A program made the position numbers and the translations under genes. Below the pieces are notes generated by a model. It was given only the letters and a program-made list of their open reading frames with translations. It had not been told where the DNA came from and made no database searches. From Amylolactobacillus amylophilus DSM 20533 = JCM 1125 (lineage in GTDB: Bacteria; Bacillota; Bacilli; Lactobacillales; Lactobacillaceae): a stretch of DNA of 64,000 nt. The stretch covers positions 1,116,001 to 1,180,000 of the forward strand of contig NZ_CP018888.1 in NCBI RefSeq assembly GCF_001936335.1, written 5' to 3'. Of this stretch, positions 23,756-37,576 are shown in pieces. Positions within the stretch are counted from its first letter, which is position 1, and every line of letters begins with the position of its first letter.

Positions 23756-23779
23756 GGCTGAGGTGACTCGGCCTTTTTT
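23756..23779 (+). terminator. Intrinsic terminator after glpF
   Basis: GGCTGAG/CTCGGCC arms (one wobble pair) with a 4-base loop, followed by six Ts. Confidence 0.88.
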
Positions 23780-23859
23780 GATGACAAAAATGTAAGTTCT
23801 AATTTGTGCTGAATACAGCTATGATAATGTAATATGGTAGACGAAAGCTAGGTGAAGAA

Positions 23860-24465
23860 ATGTCCATGTCCCCGAAAACATCCCGCAGGATAATCAATAT
23901 CGTAACCATTGTGAGCTTCGTGGTTCTGGTGTTGTTGACAATCTATTGGTGGCGCCTCGGAATATTTGAGTCACAGGCCAAGATGCGGGGCTATTTAGCT
24001 GATAAACAAATTCTGGGCCCAATTATCTTCGTAATTATTCAAATAGTTCAGGTGGTCATTCCAATCATTCCTGGTGGTATTAGTCTGGTCGGTGGCGTGC
24101 TGTTCTTCGGCCCTATTTGGGGATTTGTTTATAATTATGTCGGTATCGTGATTGGTTCGATTATCAATTTCTATCTTGCGCGTTACTATGGTAAGCCATT
24201 CATTCTCCACATTGTCTCGGAGAATACCTACAACAAATACGAGGCCAGAACGAAGGATCAGAAGAAATTCGATATCTTTTTTGCCTTATGTATTGTGCTG
24301 CCCTTGGCACCAGATGATATACTTTGTATGATAGCCGGGCTGACAAAAATGAAATTTTCACGTTTTCTGTGGATTATTCTCTTACTGAAGCCATGGACGA
24401 TTCTAGCTTACAGCATGGGGATGCTCTATGGTGGAAAGTGGCTGTTCAAGTTAATTGGAAAGTGA
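23860..24465 (+). CDS. TVP38/TMEM64 (DedA-related, VTT-domain) membrane protein
   Basis: A 201-residue membrane protein with about five helices. The VTT-domain features are IIPIIPGGISLVGGVLFFGPIWGF, then NYVGIVIGSIINFYLARYYGKP, and PLAPDDILCMIAGLTKMKF, which carries the conserved Pro and Asp-Asp pair. Relatives of the wider DedA/VTT superfamily are implicated in lipid scrambling, including undecaprenyl-phosphate recycling, but TVP38 members are not proven to do this. GGTGAAG precedes ATG 23860. The next gene overlaps or abuts its stop. Confidence 0.85.
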   Translation: MSMSPKTSRRIINIVTIVSFVVLVLLTIYWWRLGIFESQAKMRGYLADKQILGPIIFVIIQIVQVVIPIIPGGISLVGGVLFFGPIWGFVYNYVGIVIGSIINFYLARYYGKPFILHIVSENTYNKYEARTKDQKKFDIFFALCIVLPLAPDDILCMIAGLTKMKFSRFLWIILLLKPWTILAYSMGMLYGGKWLFKLIGK

Positions 24466-24475
24466 CAATTTGGTC

Positions 24476-24997
24476 GTGAAATTAGAAACCAAACGAACAT
24501 ATTTACGTAAATTTGTTGAATCTGACGTGACACAGATTTTTAAATGGGGGCAAAATCCGGTGTACAAGCGTACAGCGGGTTTTTCTAATATTAAAGATAA
24601 GTATCAGGCAAAGCAGGCCATTGCACAGTATATGGCCCGGCCGTTGAGCTTCGCTGTGGTCCTAAAAGAGACTGATGAAGTGATTGGCGTTGTGGAGCTC
24701 AGTAATCGGGGTGAGGAGCAGGAATCGGGGTTACTGGCGACCAAGGAGTTGGGTCTCATGTTGGATCAGGCATATTGGGGTCAACACATCATGAGTGAAG
24801 TACTGCCGCTAATTATTGACTTTGCCCGGGACGAACTCCACCTGACTGAGCTTTGGGCTGGCGTTTATCCGGATAACAAGGCATCGAAAAATCTCTTATT
24901 GAAGTTTCATTTTGAATATAAATATCAGGTCGATTACTCGGTGATGTACCAATTTGCGGACTATCAAGAGGATTACTATCGCCTGAAGCTCAACTAG
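24476..24997 (+). CDS. GNAT-family N-acetyltransferase (RimJ/RimL-like)
   Basis: About 173 residues from the GTG at 24476, giving the typical opening MKLETKRTYLRKF. TTG codons at 24455 and 24470 are alternative starts, and no ribosome site is decisive. It contains AVVLKETDEVIGVVEL, the motif GLMLDQAYWGQHIMSEVLPLIIDFA and GVYPDNKASKNLLLKFHF, all usual for RimJ/RimL-like acetyltransferases of proteins or small amines. It sits about 10 bases after the TVP38-type gene, so it is probably co-transcribed. Substrate unknown. Confidence 0.82.
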   Translation: MKLETKRTYLRKFVESDVTQIFKWGQNPVYKRTAGFSNIKDKYQAKQAIAQYMARPLSFAVVLKETDEVIGVVELSNRGEEQESGLLATKELGLMLDQAYWGQHIMSEVLPLIIDFARDELHLTELWAGVYPDNKASKNLLLKFHFEYKYQVDYSVMYQFADYQEDYYRLKLN

Positions 24998-25117
24998 ATT
25001 AGCTGTACGTTTTACGAAATATATTGTATTTTATAAAAATTAGCATATAATTATGATAGAAATATTAAACAGGGGTCTGGGGTGTAGAGCTGTAATTACA
25101 AAAGATGGAGTCAGAAG

Positions 25118-26680
25118 ATGGATTTAGCGACTGAGGTATTTTTAACTAGTGCTGAACAAGAGCGTTTTACTCTTTTCTCGATTATCAAGTCATACTTGGA
25201 GCGAGTCTACATTTTTAAAAATCAGGATCAACCGTTACGCGATACTTTCGAACGTGATTATACTGCGGTAAATCTGCGTGAGATTGCGAAGATTACGGGT
25301 AAGACATACGGCTCTGTCTATAACACATACTTGCAAATAATTGAGGATTTCAAGAATATTTTCGTAGAGGATGATCCGAAGGAAAGTGAAATATTCAATT
25401 ACGAGGCCGACCTGTATCGATTCTACTTAATGACTAATTCGTACAGCTATAAGTTTATTAAAATCAGTTTGAAGGATGAGCATACTTCACTAGATGAATT
25501 TCTGAAGCAGAATGATATTAGTAAGGCTACGGCGATGCGCCACTTTAAGCCTCTACGCCAGCACCTTAAACAGTACGGCGTGCGGATGGTCTACGATCAA
25601 ATTGGCTTTACGGGCGATGAGGTCTTAATTAGACTGGCAGTGACCAATCTCTTATGGATTGGCACAAACGGTATTACCTGGCCATTCATCCTCATCAACC
25701 ACGACACCGTTGACCGACTTTTCAAACAAATTATGCGGGACTTTGGTTTCGAAGAAACAAATCATGCAACATCTGAACTATTCAGATATTATGTGGCTGT
25801 TGCATTGGAGCGGATTTTGGGTGGTCATCTGGTGGAGGACAATGAAACACTCAGACTACTGCGTTTTCCTTTTCCGTCCACTATTAAACGTTTCTTAGAT
25901 GAGACGGATAATGATCTGTTAAAAGACCATCCGCCGTTAGTCGAGCTCACCGAATCTGCGTCACTCTATCTGATTTTGAATGGTCTTCCCTTCAAGTACG
26001 AGACCATTCAACCAATTGATTTTCTCCTGAAATCAATCAAACATTACAACAGCAATATTTATGATTTCGTTGATGACTTCATCAATCTGTTGCCGCCTGA
26101 GTTGTTAGATCAATTCAACATGTCAATTCTCGAAAAGAAACAATTCAAGTTAAATTTAGCGCAGGTCGTAATTGGGGTAATTACCTTCAAGGAACTGTAT
26201 CAGGTTGTCATCGATGACTTCTTCGGCAATGAAAGTTTCTACGCGATCGATGAACAGAAGAATTTGAAAGAGATCGTTGATCAATCATTCGACCAATTGG
26301 TGCGGGATAAAAATGAATTTGAGCTGGATAAACTCAATGTGGTCAAGTACGGTTTCTACCAGATTTTACGGCGAATGAGCGTCTTTGTGAAAGTCAATAC
26401 GACCGTGAAAGTGGCGATTAATGCTCCGGTCAATACGGCAGCATACGATGATATGTATAATTTCCTTCAGAGTATCCGCTTTGTTGAGTTACAGAAATTC
26501 ATGGATATTGACGAGACAACGGACGTGATTGCGACCACAATTTCTCGTAGGGAGGAATTTCAGCCTAAAGCTCCAAATGCGATTATCACGCATGTAGATG
26601 ACCCGTTGACCGATGTGACTTTTGGGTTGCTCACCATTCTTATTTTTAGAACGTGGCGCCATAAACTAACCGGGCAGTGA
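25118..26680 (+). CDS. Mga-like helix-turn-helix transcriptional regulator
   Basis: A 520-residue DNA-binding protein. Two helix-turn-helix segments lie near the N-terminus: residues about 53-78 (LREIAKITGKTYGSVYNTYL) and about 125-155 (LDEFLKQNDISKATAMRHF), the second matching the Mga domain. The long central region (about 165-390) resembles the PRD-like fold of Mga/AtxA regulators and lacks the clear His-containing motifs I could point to. The extreme C-terminus may be EIIB-like. Such proteins act as global activators in streptococci and bacilli; no obvious target is adjacent. The start is preceded by GATGGAGTCAGAAG. The 24998-25117 stretch holds an AT-rich promoter region. Confidence 0.78.
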   Translation: MDLATEVFLTSAEQERFTLFSIIKSYLERVYIFKNQDQPLRDTFERDYTAVNLREIAKITGKTYGSVYNTYLQIIEDFKNIFVEDDPKESEIFNYEADLYRFYLMTNSYSYKFIKISLKDEHTSLDEFLKQNDISKATAMRHFKPLRQHLKQYGVRMVYDQIGFTGDEVLIRLAVTNLLWIGTNGITWPFILINHDTVDRLFKQIMRDFGFEETNHATSELFRYYVAVALERILGGHLVEDNETLRLLRFPFPSTIKRFLDETDNDLLKDHPPLVELTESASLYLILNGLPFKYETIQPIDFLLKSIKHYNSNIYDFVDDFINLLPPELLDQFNMSILEKKQFKLNLAQVVIGVITFKELYQVVIDDFFGNESFYAIDEQKNLKEIVDQSFDQLVRDKNEFELDKLNVVKYGFYQILRRMSVFVKVNTTVKVAINAPVNTAAYDDMYNFLQSIRFVELQKFMDIDETTDVIATTISRREEFQPKAPNAIITHVDDPLTDVTFGLLTILIFRTWRHKLTGQ

Positions 26681-26731
26681 CCGGCTTCAAAGAACCTTTA
26701 ACTTACTAAAAAAAGATGGTATAATTTTGAA

Positions 26732-26937
26732 AACACGAAATTCCAGACTGATTCAGAGAGCTCATGAGTGGTGTGAATGAGTAGAGGTCGTTCCAAATTT
26801 CTAATGTGGGTAGGTAATGCTACACGGCTATTGGCCGTTATCCAATCTTGAGTGTGACTCATATTTGAGTTGAACTAGGGTGGTACCGCGAATCTAAGAC
26901 TAATTCGTCCCTATAGGGATTATTAGTCTTTTTATTT
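26732..26937 (+). promoter_or_regulatory. T-box leader of serS, tRNA-Ser responsive (specifier UCC)
   Basis: A TATAAT box at 26720-26725 starts the leader. Stem I is closed by GAAATT/AATTTC, and directly before its 3' strand, separated by one A, lies TCC (26792-26794), a serine codon. AGAGAGCTCATGAGTGG and GAGTAGAGG are typical stem I features. The T-box TGGTACCGCG is at 26881-26890. The terminator is AAGACTAAT/ATTAGTCTT with a T-rich tail, ending near 26937. Low charged tRNA-Ser should induce serS. Confidence 0.93.
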
Positions 26938-26961
26938 TGCAATTAACAAGGAGGAACCATA

Positions 26962-28245
26962 ATGCTAGACATCAAAAAAATTAGAAATAATACTGAGTGG
27001 GCGAAGGAAAAACTAGCAACAAGAGGTGTTAAACCGGAAGAGATTGATACGCTATTGGCGATTGACAATGAGCGACGCGAAGTCCTGCTCGAGAACGAGC
27101 AACTACGAAACAGACGAAATGAAGTTTCAGACCAGATTGCAGTTCAGAAGAGAAATCACGAAGATGCCGGTGCCGTTATTGCGGAAATGCGTGCGGTGGG
27201 TCAGCAAATTAAGGAACTTGATGTGAAGGAGCAAGAGCTAACCGCTAAGCAGACGGATATTTTGCTCCGTTTACCGAACTTTCCGGATGATTCTGTGCCG
27301 GTGGGTGCAGACGAATCTGCAAATCAAGAGTTGCGGCAGTGGGGACAAAAGACTGAGTTCACGTTTGAGCCAAAGTCTCACTGGGAGATTGGGGAAGATT
27401 TAGGTATCCTGGACTTTGAACGCGGTGCGAAGGTATCGGGAAGCAGATTTCTATACTACAAGGGTCTTGGTGCTCGTTTGGAGCGCGCTGTCTACAACTT
27501 TTTCCTTGATAAACATGTTGCAGAAGGCTACGAAGAAATTATCACCCCGTACCTGGTGAACGAACAATCAATGATTGGCACTGGCCAATTTCCTAAGTTC
27601 ACTGAAGATGTATACACAATCATTGATGAGGATAACCCACTGACCTTAATCCCAACGGCCGAGGTACCGCTGGTAAACTACTATCGGGGCGAAATTATCC
27701 CAACGGAGAAATTACCAGTTAACTTCACCGCACTCTCGCCTGCTTTTCGCTCGGAGGCTGGTAGTGCAGGTCGAGATACGCGCGGACTCATTCGTTTGCA
27801 TCAGTTCAATAAGGTTGAGATGGTTAAGTTTACTAAGCCAGAAGATTCTTGGAATGAGCTGGAGAAGCTCACTAAAGATGCAGAAGATCTGCTGCAGAAA
27901 TTGGGATTGCCATATCATGTTATTGCCTTGTCAACTGGGGATGCCAGTTTCACATCGGCTAAGACGTATGATTTAGAAGTTTGGATTCCAGCCCAGAATA
28001 CGTACCGTGAAATTTCCAGTTGCTCAAACTGTACAGATTTCCAAGCAAGGCGTGCGCAGATTAGGTATCGTAATGACGACGGCAAGTTGGAGTTCGTGCA
28101 TACTTTGAATGGCTCTGGCCTGGCTGTTGGTAGGACGGTGGCTGCAATTCTTGAGAACTATCAAAATGAGGATGGAAGTGTCACTATCCCTGAGGTGTTA
28201 CGGCCATATATGGGTAATATCAGCAAGATTGAGAAAGTAGATTAA
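26962..28245 (+). CDS. serS: Seryl-tRNA synthetase
   Basis: A 427-residue class II synthetase of normal length. The N-terminal coiled-coil arm (residues about 30-105, rich in Glu, Lys and Gln) grips the tRNA-Ser variable arm. Motif 2 is [21 protein letters not shown], as two Arg-bearing stretches, and motif 3 is [33 protein letters not shown] is the characteristic serine-binding region. AAGGAGG lies 8 bases upstream of the ATG. Expression is controlled by the T-box. Confidence 0.97.
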   Translation: MLDIKKIRNNTEWAKEKLATRGVKPEEIDTLLAIDNERREVLLENEQLRNRRNEVSDQIAVQKRNHEDAGAVIAEMRAVGQQIKELDVKEQELTAKQTDILLRLPNFPDDSVPVGADESANQELRQWGQKTEFTFEPKSHWEIGEDLGILDFERGAKVSGSRFLYYKGLGARLERAVYNFFLDKHVAEGYEEIITPYLVNEQSMIGTGQFPKFTEDVYTIIDEDNPLTLIPTAEVPLVNYYRGEIIPTEKLPVNFTALSPAFRSEAGSAGRDTRGLIRLHQFNKVEMVKFTKPEDSWNELEKLTKDAEDLLQKLGLPYHVIALSTGDASFTSAKTYDLEVWIPAQNTYREISSCSNCTDFQARRAQIRYRNDDGKLEFVHTLNGSGLAVGRTVAAILENYQNEDGSVTIPEVLRPYMGNISKIEKVD

Positions 28246-28258
28246 TAAGCAACACATG

Positions 28259-28295
28259 AACAGCCTGTCGCGGTGATATAGCGCAGGTTGTTTTT
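28259..28295 (+). terminator. Intrinsic terminator after serS
   Basis: AACAGCCTG/CAGGTTGTT arms (one wobble pair) with an extra inner CGC/GCG stem, followed by five Ts. Confidence 0.8.
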
Positions 28296-28320
28296 CTTTT
28301 GAGAAAAATCAAAATTTCAC

Positions 28321-28349
28321 TTGCAAAAGCATTTTTCGTCAGGTAATAT
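28321..28349 (+). promoter_or_regulatory. rRNA promoter P1
   Basis: TTGCAA (28321-28326), exactly 17 bases, TAATAT (28344-28349), preceded by an A/T-rich block (AAAATCAAAATTT) that could act as an UP element. Confidence 0.8.
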
Positions 28350-28407
28350 ATTTCATGTTGCCTGACCAGTTAGCAATTTTCTGGTTGAAATAATTTAAAC
28401 AAATTAC

Positions 28408-28436
28408 TTGTCAAATTATTTACTAAGTGGTAACAT
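28408..28436 (+). promoter_or_regulatory. rRNA promoter P2
   Basis: TTGTCA (28408-28413), exactly 17 bases, TAACAT (28431-28436), preceded by AT-rich DNA. P1 and P2 have the same geometry 87 bases apart, the usual tandem rrn arrangement. The 28437-28589 leader holds antitermination/processing sequence and no gene. Confidence 0.8.
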
Positions 28437-28589
28437 TTATAAGTCGTCAATGGCGACACAGTAGACCTTTGAAAACTGAACAAAGTTTCGATTTAAGTGT
28501 GCGGGGGGTTAAACCCCTAAAGATTTAAGCGAAGTCAATTCGTGAATAAACAATAAAACTAAGAGCTATTTGAAGAATATCTCAAGATA

Positions 28590-30170
<1,581 letters not shown>

Positions 30171-30290
30171 AGCGAGTGGGAAGAAGCGTAGGAATACGTG
30201 GAAGCCACGCGACAAAAGCACACGAGAAACTTTGTTTAGTTTTGAGAGGTTTACTCTCAAGAACAGAATATCTAAAATTCAAGCGAAATC

Positions 30291-30364
<74 letters not shown>

Positions 30365-30394
30365 TAGCTTTTACGGAAGCTAGGAATAAGATAT

Positions 30395-30467
30395 GGGGGT
30401 TTAGCTCAGCTGGGAGAGCGCCTGCCTTGCACGCAGGAGGTCATCGGTTCGATCCCGTTAACCTCCA
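30395..30467 (+). tRNA. tRNA-Ala (UGC)
   Basis: A 73-base cloverleaf in the 16S-23S spacer. Acceptor arm GGGGGTT pairs with AACCTCC (one G-U pair), the anticodon TGC is at 30428-30430, and the T-loop is GTTCGAT. The Ile-Ala spacer order is the standard one. Confidence 0.96.
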
Positions 30468-30717
30468 TAGGACGAGAAGTCCTATGAGTAGCACATTGAA
30501 AACTGAATACGATTCAAAGAAAGAAAACCGAGAATATAAAAAAGAGTGCAGCTGACACCGTTAAATCAAAGAGCGATTAAGGCAGACTTCAAAGGTCACG
30601 TAGTGACTGAAGAAGGCGACTTAAGGCGAATTGATTGGTGGCAGTTGCACGACTAGGAATATTCAATGCGAACGAAAAAGCCGAGAACGAAGTGAGGAAT
30701 CACTAAAAATATTTGTA

Positions 30718-33626
<2,909 letters not shown>

Positions 33627-33715
33627 GAAGTAGCTTAAGCACAATAGGCAAACGCAAAAGGTTTTCTAGAAAAGAATCGTATTTAGTTTTGAGTGTGAGA
33701 ATACTCAGAAGAAGA

Positions 33716-33833
33716 GTGTGGTGGCGATAGCAAGAAGGATACACCTGTTCCCATGCCGAACACAGAAGTTAAGCTTCTTAACGCCGATAGTAGTTGGTGG
33801 GAGACTGCCTGCGAGGATAGGAAGTTGCCACGC
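33716..33833 (+). rRNA. rrf: 5S ribosomal RNA
   Basis: Terminal helix arms GTGTGGTGGC and GTTGCCACGC pair throughout. The loop region CCCATGCCGAACACAGAAGT is the 5S hallmark. Length about 118 bases. Confidence 0.95.
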
Positions 33834-33844
33834 TTTTTTTTTAT

Positions 33845-33917
33845 TCCGGATTAGCTCAGTTGGTAGAGCGCTTGACTGTTAATCAAGATGTCGTCAGTTC
33901 GAGTCTGACATCCGGAG
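33845..33917 (+). tRNA. tRNA-Asn (GUU)
   Basis: A 73-base cloverleaf 11 bases after the 5S gene. Acceptor arms TCCGGAT/ATCCGGA, anticodon GTT at 33878-33880, T-loop GTTCGAG. The 5S is followed by a T8 run, but a hairpin terminator comes only after this tRNA, so it is probably part of the rrn transcript. Confidence 0.95.
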
Positions 33918-33926
33918 CTTAGGGGA

Positions 33927-33953
33927 GGATTAGTCGTTGACTAATCCTTTTTT
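33927..33953 (+). terminator. Terminator of the rRNA operon
   Basis: GGATTAGTC/GACTAATCC, perfect 9-base arms with a 3-base loop, followed by six Ts. A strong ending for the rRNA-tRNA transcript. Confidence 0.92.
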
Positions 33954-33967
33954 GGTGGAAAAAATAG

Positions 33968-33995
33968 ACACTCAATCTAGGTTGAGTGTTTATTT
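33968..33995 (+). terminator. Second hairpin after the rRNA operon
   Basis: ACACTCAA/TTGAGTGT, perfect 8-base arms with a 6-base loop, followed by a T-rich TTATTT tail. It may back up the first terminator or be a leftover from the gene that once occupied this place. Confidence 0.6.
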
Positions 33996-34021
33996 GAATT
34001 TATGCTGACTTCGTCAAGAGT

Positions 34022-34564
34022 GTGGGTACAGGGAAAACAGGGATGTTAATTGTGACCGATTCAAGCGCTGACGTTCCGACAGTTTCAAAACAGCTCAACA
34101 AGTTGTTTCCCAAGTACCAACAGAAGTCGCGTTATGCATTGACTCATGGTGAATTTGCTGCATCTTACAATAAGCTACTCACCATGCTAATAGTGGGTGT
34201 TCTGATTCTTACTGGTTTATTGACGTTGATTTTCGTGTTTCTTAATCGCCAGCTGATTGGTGCTAGACGGAAGGAATTGGCAATTCTTTATAGTCTGGGT
34301 TATTCGAAGACCGATGTGGTAAAAATCATTGCTGGTGGAATTATCAGCCAATTCGTGGGAATTTATTTGGGTGCTACCTTAATTGTCTACTTACTCAAAA
34401 CTTTCCTATTGGATCGTTTCTCTTACGGTGCGATGTTCACCTCGCTGTACTCATTCTCAAACCAGATTGTCATTGTGATTATCATGTTGATAGCCATTCC
34501 AATTTCTGTTTTGTGGGGCGTTTCTTCCGTAAAAAAGAAAAAATTCATTGAGAGTTTGAGGTAG
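34022..34564 (+). pseudogene. 5'-truncated FtsX-like ABC transporter permease
   Basis: The 180 codons encode only the C-terminal part of a MacB/FtsX-type permease. A short extracytoplasmic segment is followed by three or four helices, with RKELAILYSLGYSKTDVVKII, a typical FtsX-domain cytoplasmic signature. Intact relatives are usually about 400 residues or more with an N-terminal helix and large extracellular domain. The frame is open upstream only to 33998, where the rRNA terminators begin. The available starts are GTG 34022 and ATG 34043 (weak AGGG site). No ATPase partner gene is adjacent. Probably the residue of a deletion or rearrangement at the rrn end. Confidence 0.7.
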
Positions 34565-34569
34565 GGCAA

Positions 34570-34965
34570 ATGAGGAAGAAACTTTTGATTGTTCTCGGTA
34601 TTATTATACCGGCAGTTGGTGCCGTGTTCTATCTGAAAGATCGTGGTAAGACAGTGATTGCTGAGCAAAATACTGTGCTAGTTACCAGTAAAAAAACGGC
34701 CATAAAAACCGTGATTACGATTAGTTCAAGAAATAAAAAACAAGATTTAAGTACTGAGATTACCGATTCCGACCACTACACAATTTATTCAACCGGCAAA
34801 ATGCCCTGGAACCGTGATGATGGAACAATAATTAAGCTAGAGTACGAATTACTATCTGATGGCACAGTGAAACGGCCAAACGGGACGATTGTCAAAGATT
34901 CTGACCACTTGAACGTTGAACTTCCGTATGCAGCTGATAAGAGTCAGCTAGTTAAACTTAGATAA
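34570..34965 (+). CDS. Putative exported protein of unknown function
   Basis: A 131-residue protein with a basic start MRKKLLIVLGIIIPAVGAVFYL, a signal peptide or N-terminal anchor without a lipobox. The rest is a polar extracellular domain rich in Lys, Thr, Ser and Asp that looks like beta-structure (for example DHYTIYSTGKMPWNRDDG). GAGG-like bases lie upstream and the start is 5 bases after the truncated permease, so the two were one operon. The DHYTIYSTGKMPWNR and LEYELLSDGTVKRPNGT segments look domain-like, but I cannot name the family. Confidence 0.6.
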   Translation: MRKKLLIVLGIIIPAVGAVFYLKDRGKTVIAEQNTVLVTSKKTAIKTVITISSRNKKQDLSTEITDSDHYTIYSTGKMPWNRDDGTIIKLEYELLSDGTVKRPNGTIVKDSDHLNVELPYAADKSQLVKLR

Positions 34966-34973
34966 ATAAATTT

Positions 34974-35006
34974 AAAAAAGATGTGCTCATTTTTACACAT
35001 CTTTTT
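34974..35006. terminator. Intrinsic terminator
   Basis: AAAAGATGTG/CACATCTTTT arms with a 10-base loop and flanking A and T runs. It can serve the exported-protein gene (plus) and galT (minus). Confidence 0.85.
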
Positions 35007-35037
35007 GAGGTTAGTAATTTATAATAGGTGATACCAA

Positions 35038-36465
35038 TTAGATACTGTTGATAAATCTTGCTAAATGTTCATTATGTGGCGAAATATCTTTGAAAACGCC
35101 GGTATTTTCTAGAATATGAGTAAAAACCAGTCCAATTTGCTGCTGCACAAAAGTATCTGGATCCTGCTCGGCCGTGTATGCTTGTTTAAGCTCTTCAGCC
35201 CACGCTTGATGGATGTTCTTCACCGCGCTTTTCTTGCCGGTGATATAGTTAGTGACCTCAGTCAATTCCGTCCTAAGACGGCCCGGTAGGATTGCCAAGC
35301 CCATTGCCTCAATCAGGCCAATATTTTCTTGCTTAATGTGTTGATATTCAGGGTGAACGTGAAAAATTCCATCAGGATAGACTGCTGATGTATTGTTGTC
35401 TCGCAAAAGAATGTAGAGGGTGTATTTTTGGCCGTTTTTGCGGACAATTGGATTAATTGAGTGATGCCAAACAGCGGCATCACGTGCCCCGATACCCAAA
35501 TCCTGATCGTCAAATTGTAACCAGGCCTGCAAGATTTTGTCGGCGTAATCCACTAACTTATTCCGATTGGTGGACTCTAGCCTAATTGTCGTCACGGGCC
35601 AGTTGAGGACAGCAGCGCGAACTTCCGACTCACCAGTTGCAAAAGTGAATGCTGCCTGGGCACGTTCAAGTGGAAAGACATGCTTACCGCCCTGATAGTG
35701 TTCGTGTGCGAGCATCGAACCGCCAATAATCGGCAGTCCGGCGTTGCTACCGAGAAAATAGTGGGGGAAGATATCCACGAAGTCAAACAGGTTAACGAAA
35801 GTATCGTGATTAATCCGCATTGGTTCATGTTGCTTATCGATCACGATGACGTGCTCATTAAAGTATTCGTATGGCGAAAACTGCATTGCCCAGGGATGAT
35901 TATTCAGGGTCAACCTGATTAAGCGGTGAGCACTTCGTTCCGGGTAGCCAGCACCGCCTAAATAGCCCTCATTTTGAAAGCACAGGAGACACTGCGGGTA
36001 ATCTCTTTTCGGTGCTAGTTTGGCCGCGGCAATCTCTGCAGTTGTTTTCTCGGGTTTAGACAGGTTGATTGTGAGTTCCAATTCACCGTAAACTGAGGGC
36101 TCGGTGAATTGAATGTTTCTTGCTATGTCGGCTACTTTGAGGTAATCGCTGGCCACTGACAGGTGATGGAAATAATCTGTAGCGGCACTTGGACCGTTTG
36201 CCTGGTATTCGGACCAGAATTGGCGGTTAACGGCACTCGGTACGGGTGTGTATAAATCTAATAATTGAGCAACCTGGACTTCATTTGTGGCCAATTTCTG
36301 TGCGGTTTGGAGCGCAGAAAAAGACACAGGTACTGTGAGCTCCCGTGCTTCATCTTGAACGATCGTCAGTACTTTGTTGGCTAAGTATGTCTGATCAATT
36401 TCTTCAAATTGATGGTTATTTACAATAATTAAAGAAGCCAGATGTTCAACTGCATTTACGTTCAA
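35038..36465 (-). CDS. galT: UDP-glucose-hexose-1-phosphate uridylyltransferase (class II)
   Basis: A 475-residue Firmicutes-type GalT of the Leloir pathway, which exchanges galactose-1-phosphate with UDP-glucose. The start is best set at the TTG at 36465: GGAG at the end of galE lies 7 bases upstream, and a GTG at 36504 would overlap galE more deeply. Landmarks are the CLLCFQNEGYLGG segment, YEYFNEHVIVI, the active-site-type region GSMLAHEHYQGGKHVFPLE with conserved His, and VWHHSINPIVRKNG. It follows galE with a 2-base gap. Confidence 0.93.
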   Translation of the reverse strand: MNVNAVEHLASLIIVNNHQFEEIDQTYLANKVLTIVQDEARELTVPVSFSALQTAQKLATNEVQVAQLLDLYTPVPSAVNRQFWSEYQANGPSAATDYFHHLSVASDYLKVADIARNIQFTEPSVYGELELTINLSKPEKTTAEIAAAKLAPKRDYPQCLLCFQNEGYLGGAGYPERSAHRLIRLTLNNHPWAMQFSPYEYFNEHVIVIDKQHEPMRINHDTFVNLFDFVDIFPHYFLGSNAGLPIIGGSMLAHEHYQGGKHVFPLERAQAAFTFATGESEVRAAVLNWPVTTIRLESTNRNKLVDYADKILQAWLQFDDQDLGIGARDAAVWHHSINPIVRKNGQKYTLYILLRDNNTSAVYPDGIFHVHPEYQHIKQENIGLIEAMGLAILPGRLRTELTEVTNYITGKKSAVKNIHQAWAEELKQAYTAEQDPDTFVQQQIGLVFTHILENTGVFKDISPHNEHLARFINSI

Positions 36466-36467
36466 AG

Positions 36468-37457
36468 CTAGTCTCCATATCCATTTGGGTGTTTCTGGTG
36501 CCACTGCCAGGCGCTGCTAATGATCGTATCGATTTGCTCGTAACGAGGTGTCCATTCGAGGATTTCACGCGCCTTTTTGCTCATTGCTACAAGCGAATCA
36601 GGATCACCGCCGCGTCGAGCACCAATTTCGTAAGGAATATTCACTCCGGTAACCTTGATGGCACTCTGTAGAATTTCTAGGTTAGAGAAACCATTTGAGG
36701 AGCCCAGGTTAAAGACGTTACTTGGATTCCCGGCCTGTAAGTACTTCATCGCCGCGATATGGGCATCGATGAGGTCGAGGACGTGGACGTAATCACGTAC
36801 GTTTGTGCCATCCTTCGTGTTGTAGTCGTTACCGAAAATGGTAATCCGATTCCGGTTACCAAGTGCGGTATCTAGGATGATTGGAATCAAGTGAGTCTCT
36901 GGGTGGTGCGCTTCGCCGATTGAACCGTCGAGCTTAGCGCCAGCAACGTTAAAGTAGCGGAGTGCGACGAATTTGATGCCATAGGCCTGGTCAGCCCAAC
37001 CCATGATTTTCTCCATCATCAGCTTGCTCTCGCCGTATGGATTGATTGGATTAGTTGGTGATGATTCCGTAATTGGTAATTCTTTGGGTACACCATACGT
37101 TGCGGCCGTGGAGGAGAAGACTATTTGATTCACACCATGGTTCTTCATAACTTCAAGGAGGTTGACCAATCCCGCCGTATTGTTTTTGAAATACTTAAGG
37201 GGCTTAGTCATTGATTCGGATACAAGTGAGAACGCGGCAAAGTGCATGACGGTCTCGATCTCTTCCTGCTCGAAGACGTTATTCAAGAATTGTTCATCTA
37301 AAATATCGCCCTTGTAAAATTTGGCCTGCTTGTTCACTGCTGCTCTATGTCCTGTGACTAAAGAATCAACAACGACGGTATCGTATCCTTCATTAACAAG
37401 TGTATCTACTGCGTGGGAACCAATGTAGCCGGCGCCACCAAGTACTAAAATACTCAT
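36468..37457 (-). CDS. galE: UDP-glucose 4-epimerase
   Basis: A 329-residue extended short-chain dehydrogenase that interconverts UDP-galactose and UDP-glucose. The NAD-binding loop is [14 protein letters not shown], the catalytic Ser/Thr region is [11 protein letters not shown], and the Tyr-Lys pair is in [11 protein letters not shown]. The C-terminal [13 protein letters not shown] is also diagnostic. GAAAGGA precedes the ATG. Upstream of galT, together they make a two-gene galactose unit; a galK or galM is not in the window on this side. UDP-galactose could also feed wall glycan synthesis. Confidence 0.96.
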   Translation of the reverse strand: MSILVLGGAGYIGSHAVDTLVNEGYDTVVVDSLVTGHRAAVNKQAKFYKGDILDEQFLNNVFEQEEIETVMHFAAFSLVSESMTKPLKYFKNNTAGLVNLLEVMKNHGVNQIVFSSTAATYGVPKELPITESSPTNPINPYGESKLMMEKIMGWADQAYGIKFVALRYFNVAGAKLDGSIGEAHHPETHLIPIILDTALGNRNRITIFGNDYNTKDGTNVRDYVHVLDLIDAHIAAMKYLQAGNPSNVFNLGSSNGFSNLEILQSAIKVTGVNIPYEIGARRGGDPDSLVAMSKKAREILEWTPRYEQIDTIISSAWQWHQKHPNGYGD

Positions 37458-37534
37458 AAATTATTCCTTTCGATTTCTCTAAATGTAGTTCCATTCTACC
37501 ACATAATTTAATATATTAAGTAAAAAAAATATGT

Positions 37535-37563
37535 TTGGAATTTCTTGCGCTATTTGCTATAAT
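37535..37563 (+). promoter_or_regulatory. Promoter of tRNA-Thr
   Basis: TTGGAA (37535-37540), 17 bases, TATAAT (37558-37563), 13 bases before the tRNA. Confidence 0.75.
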
Positions 37564-37576
37564 GATTGTTGTTCTT

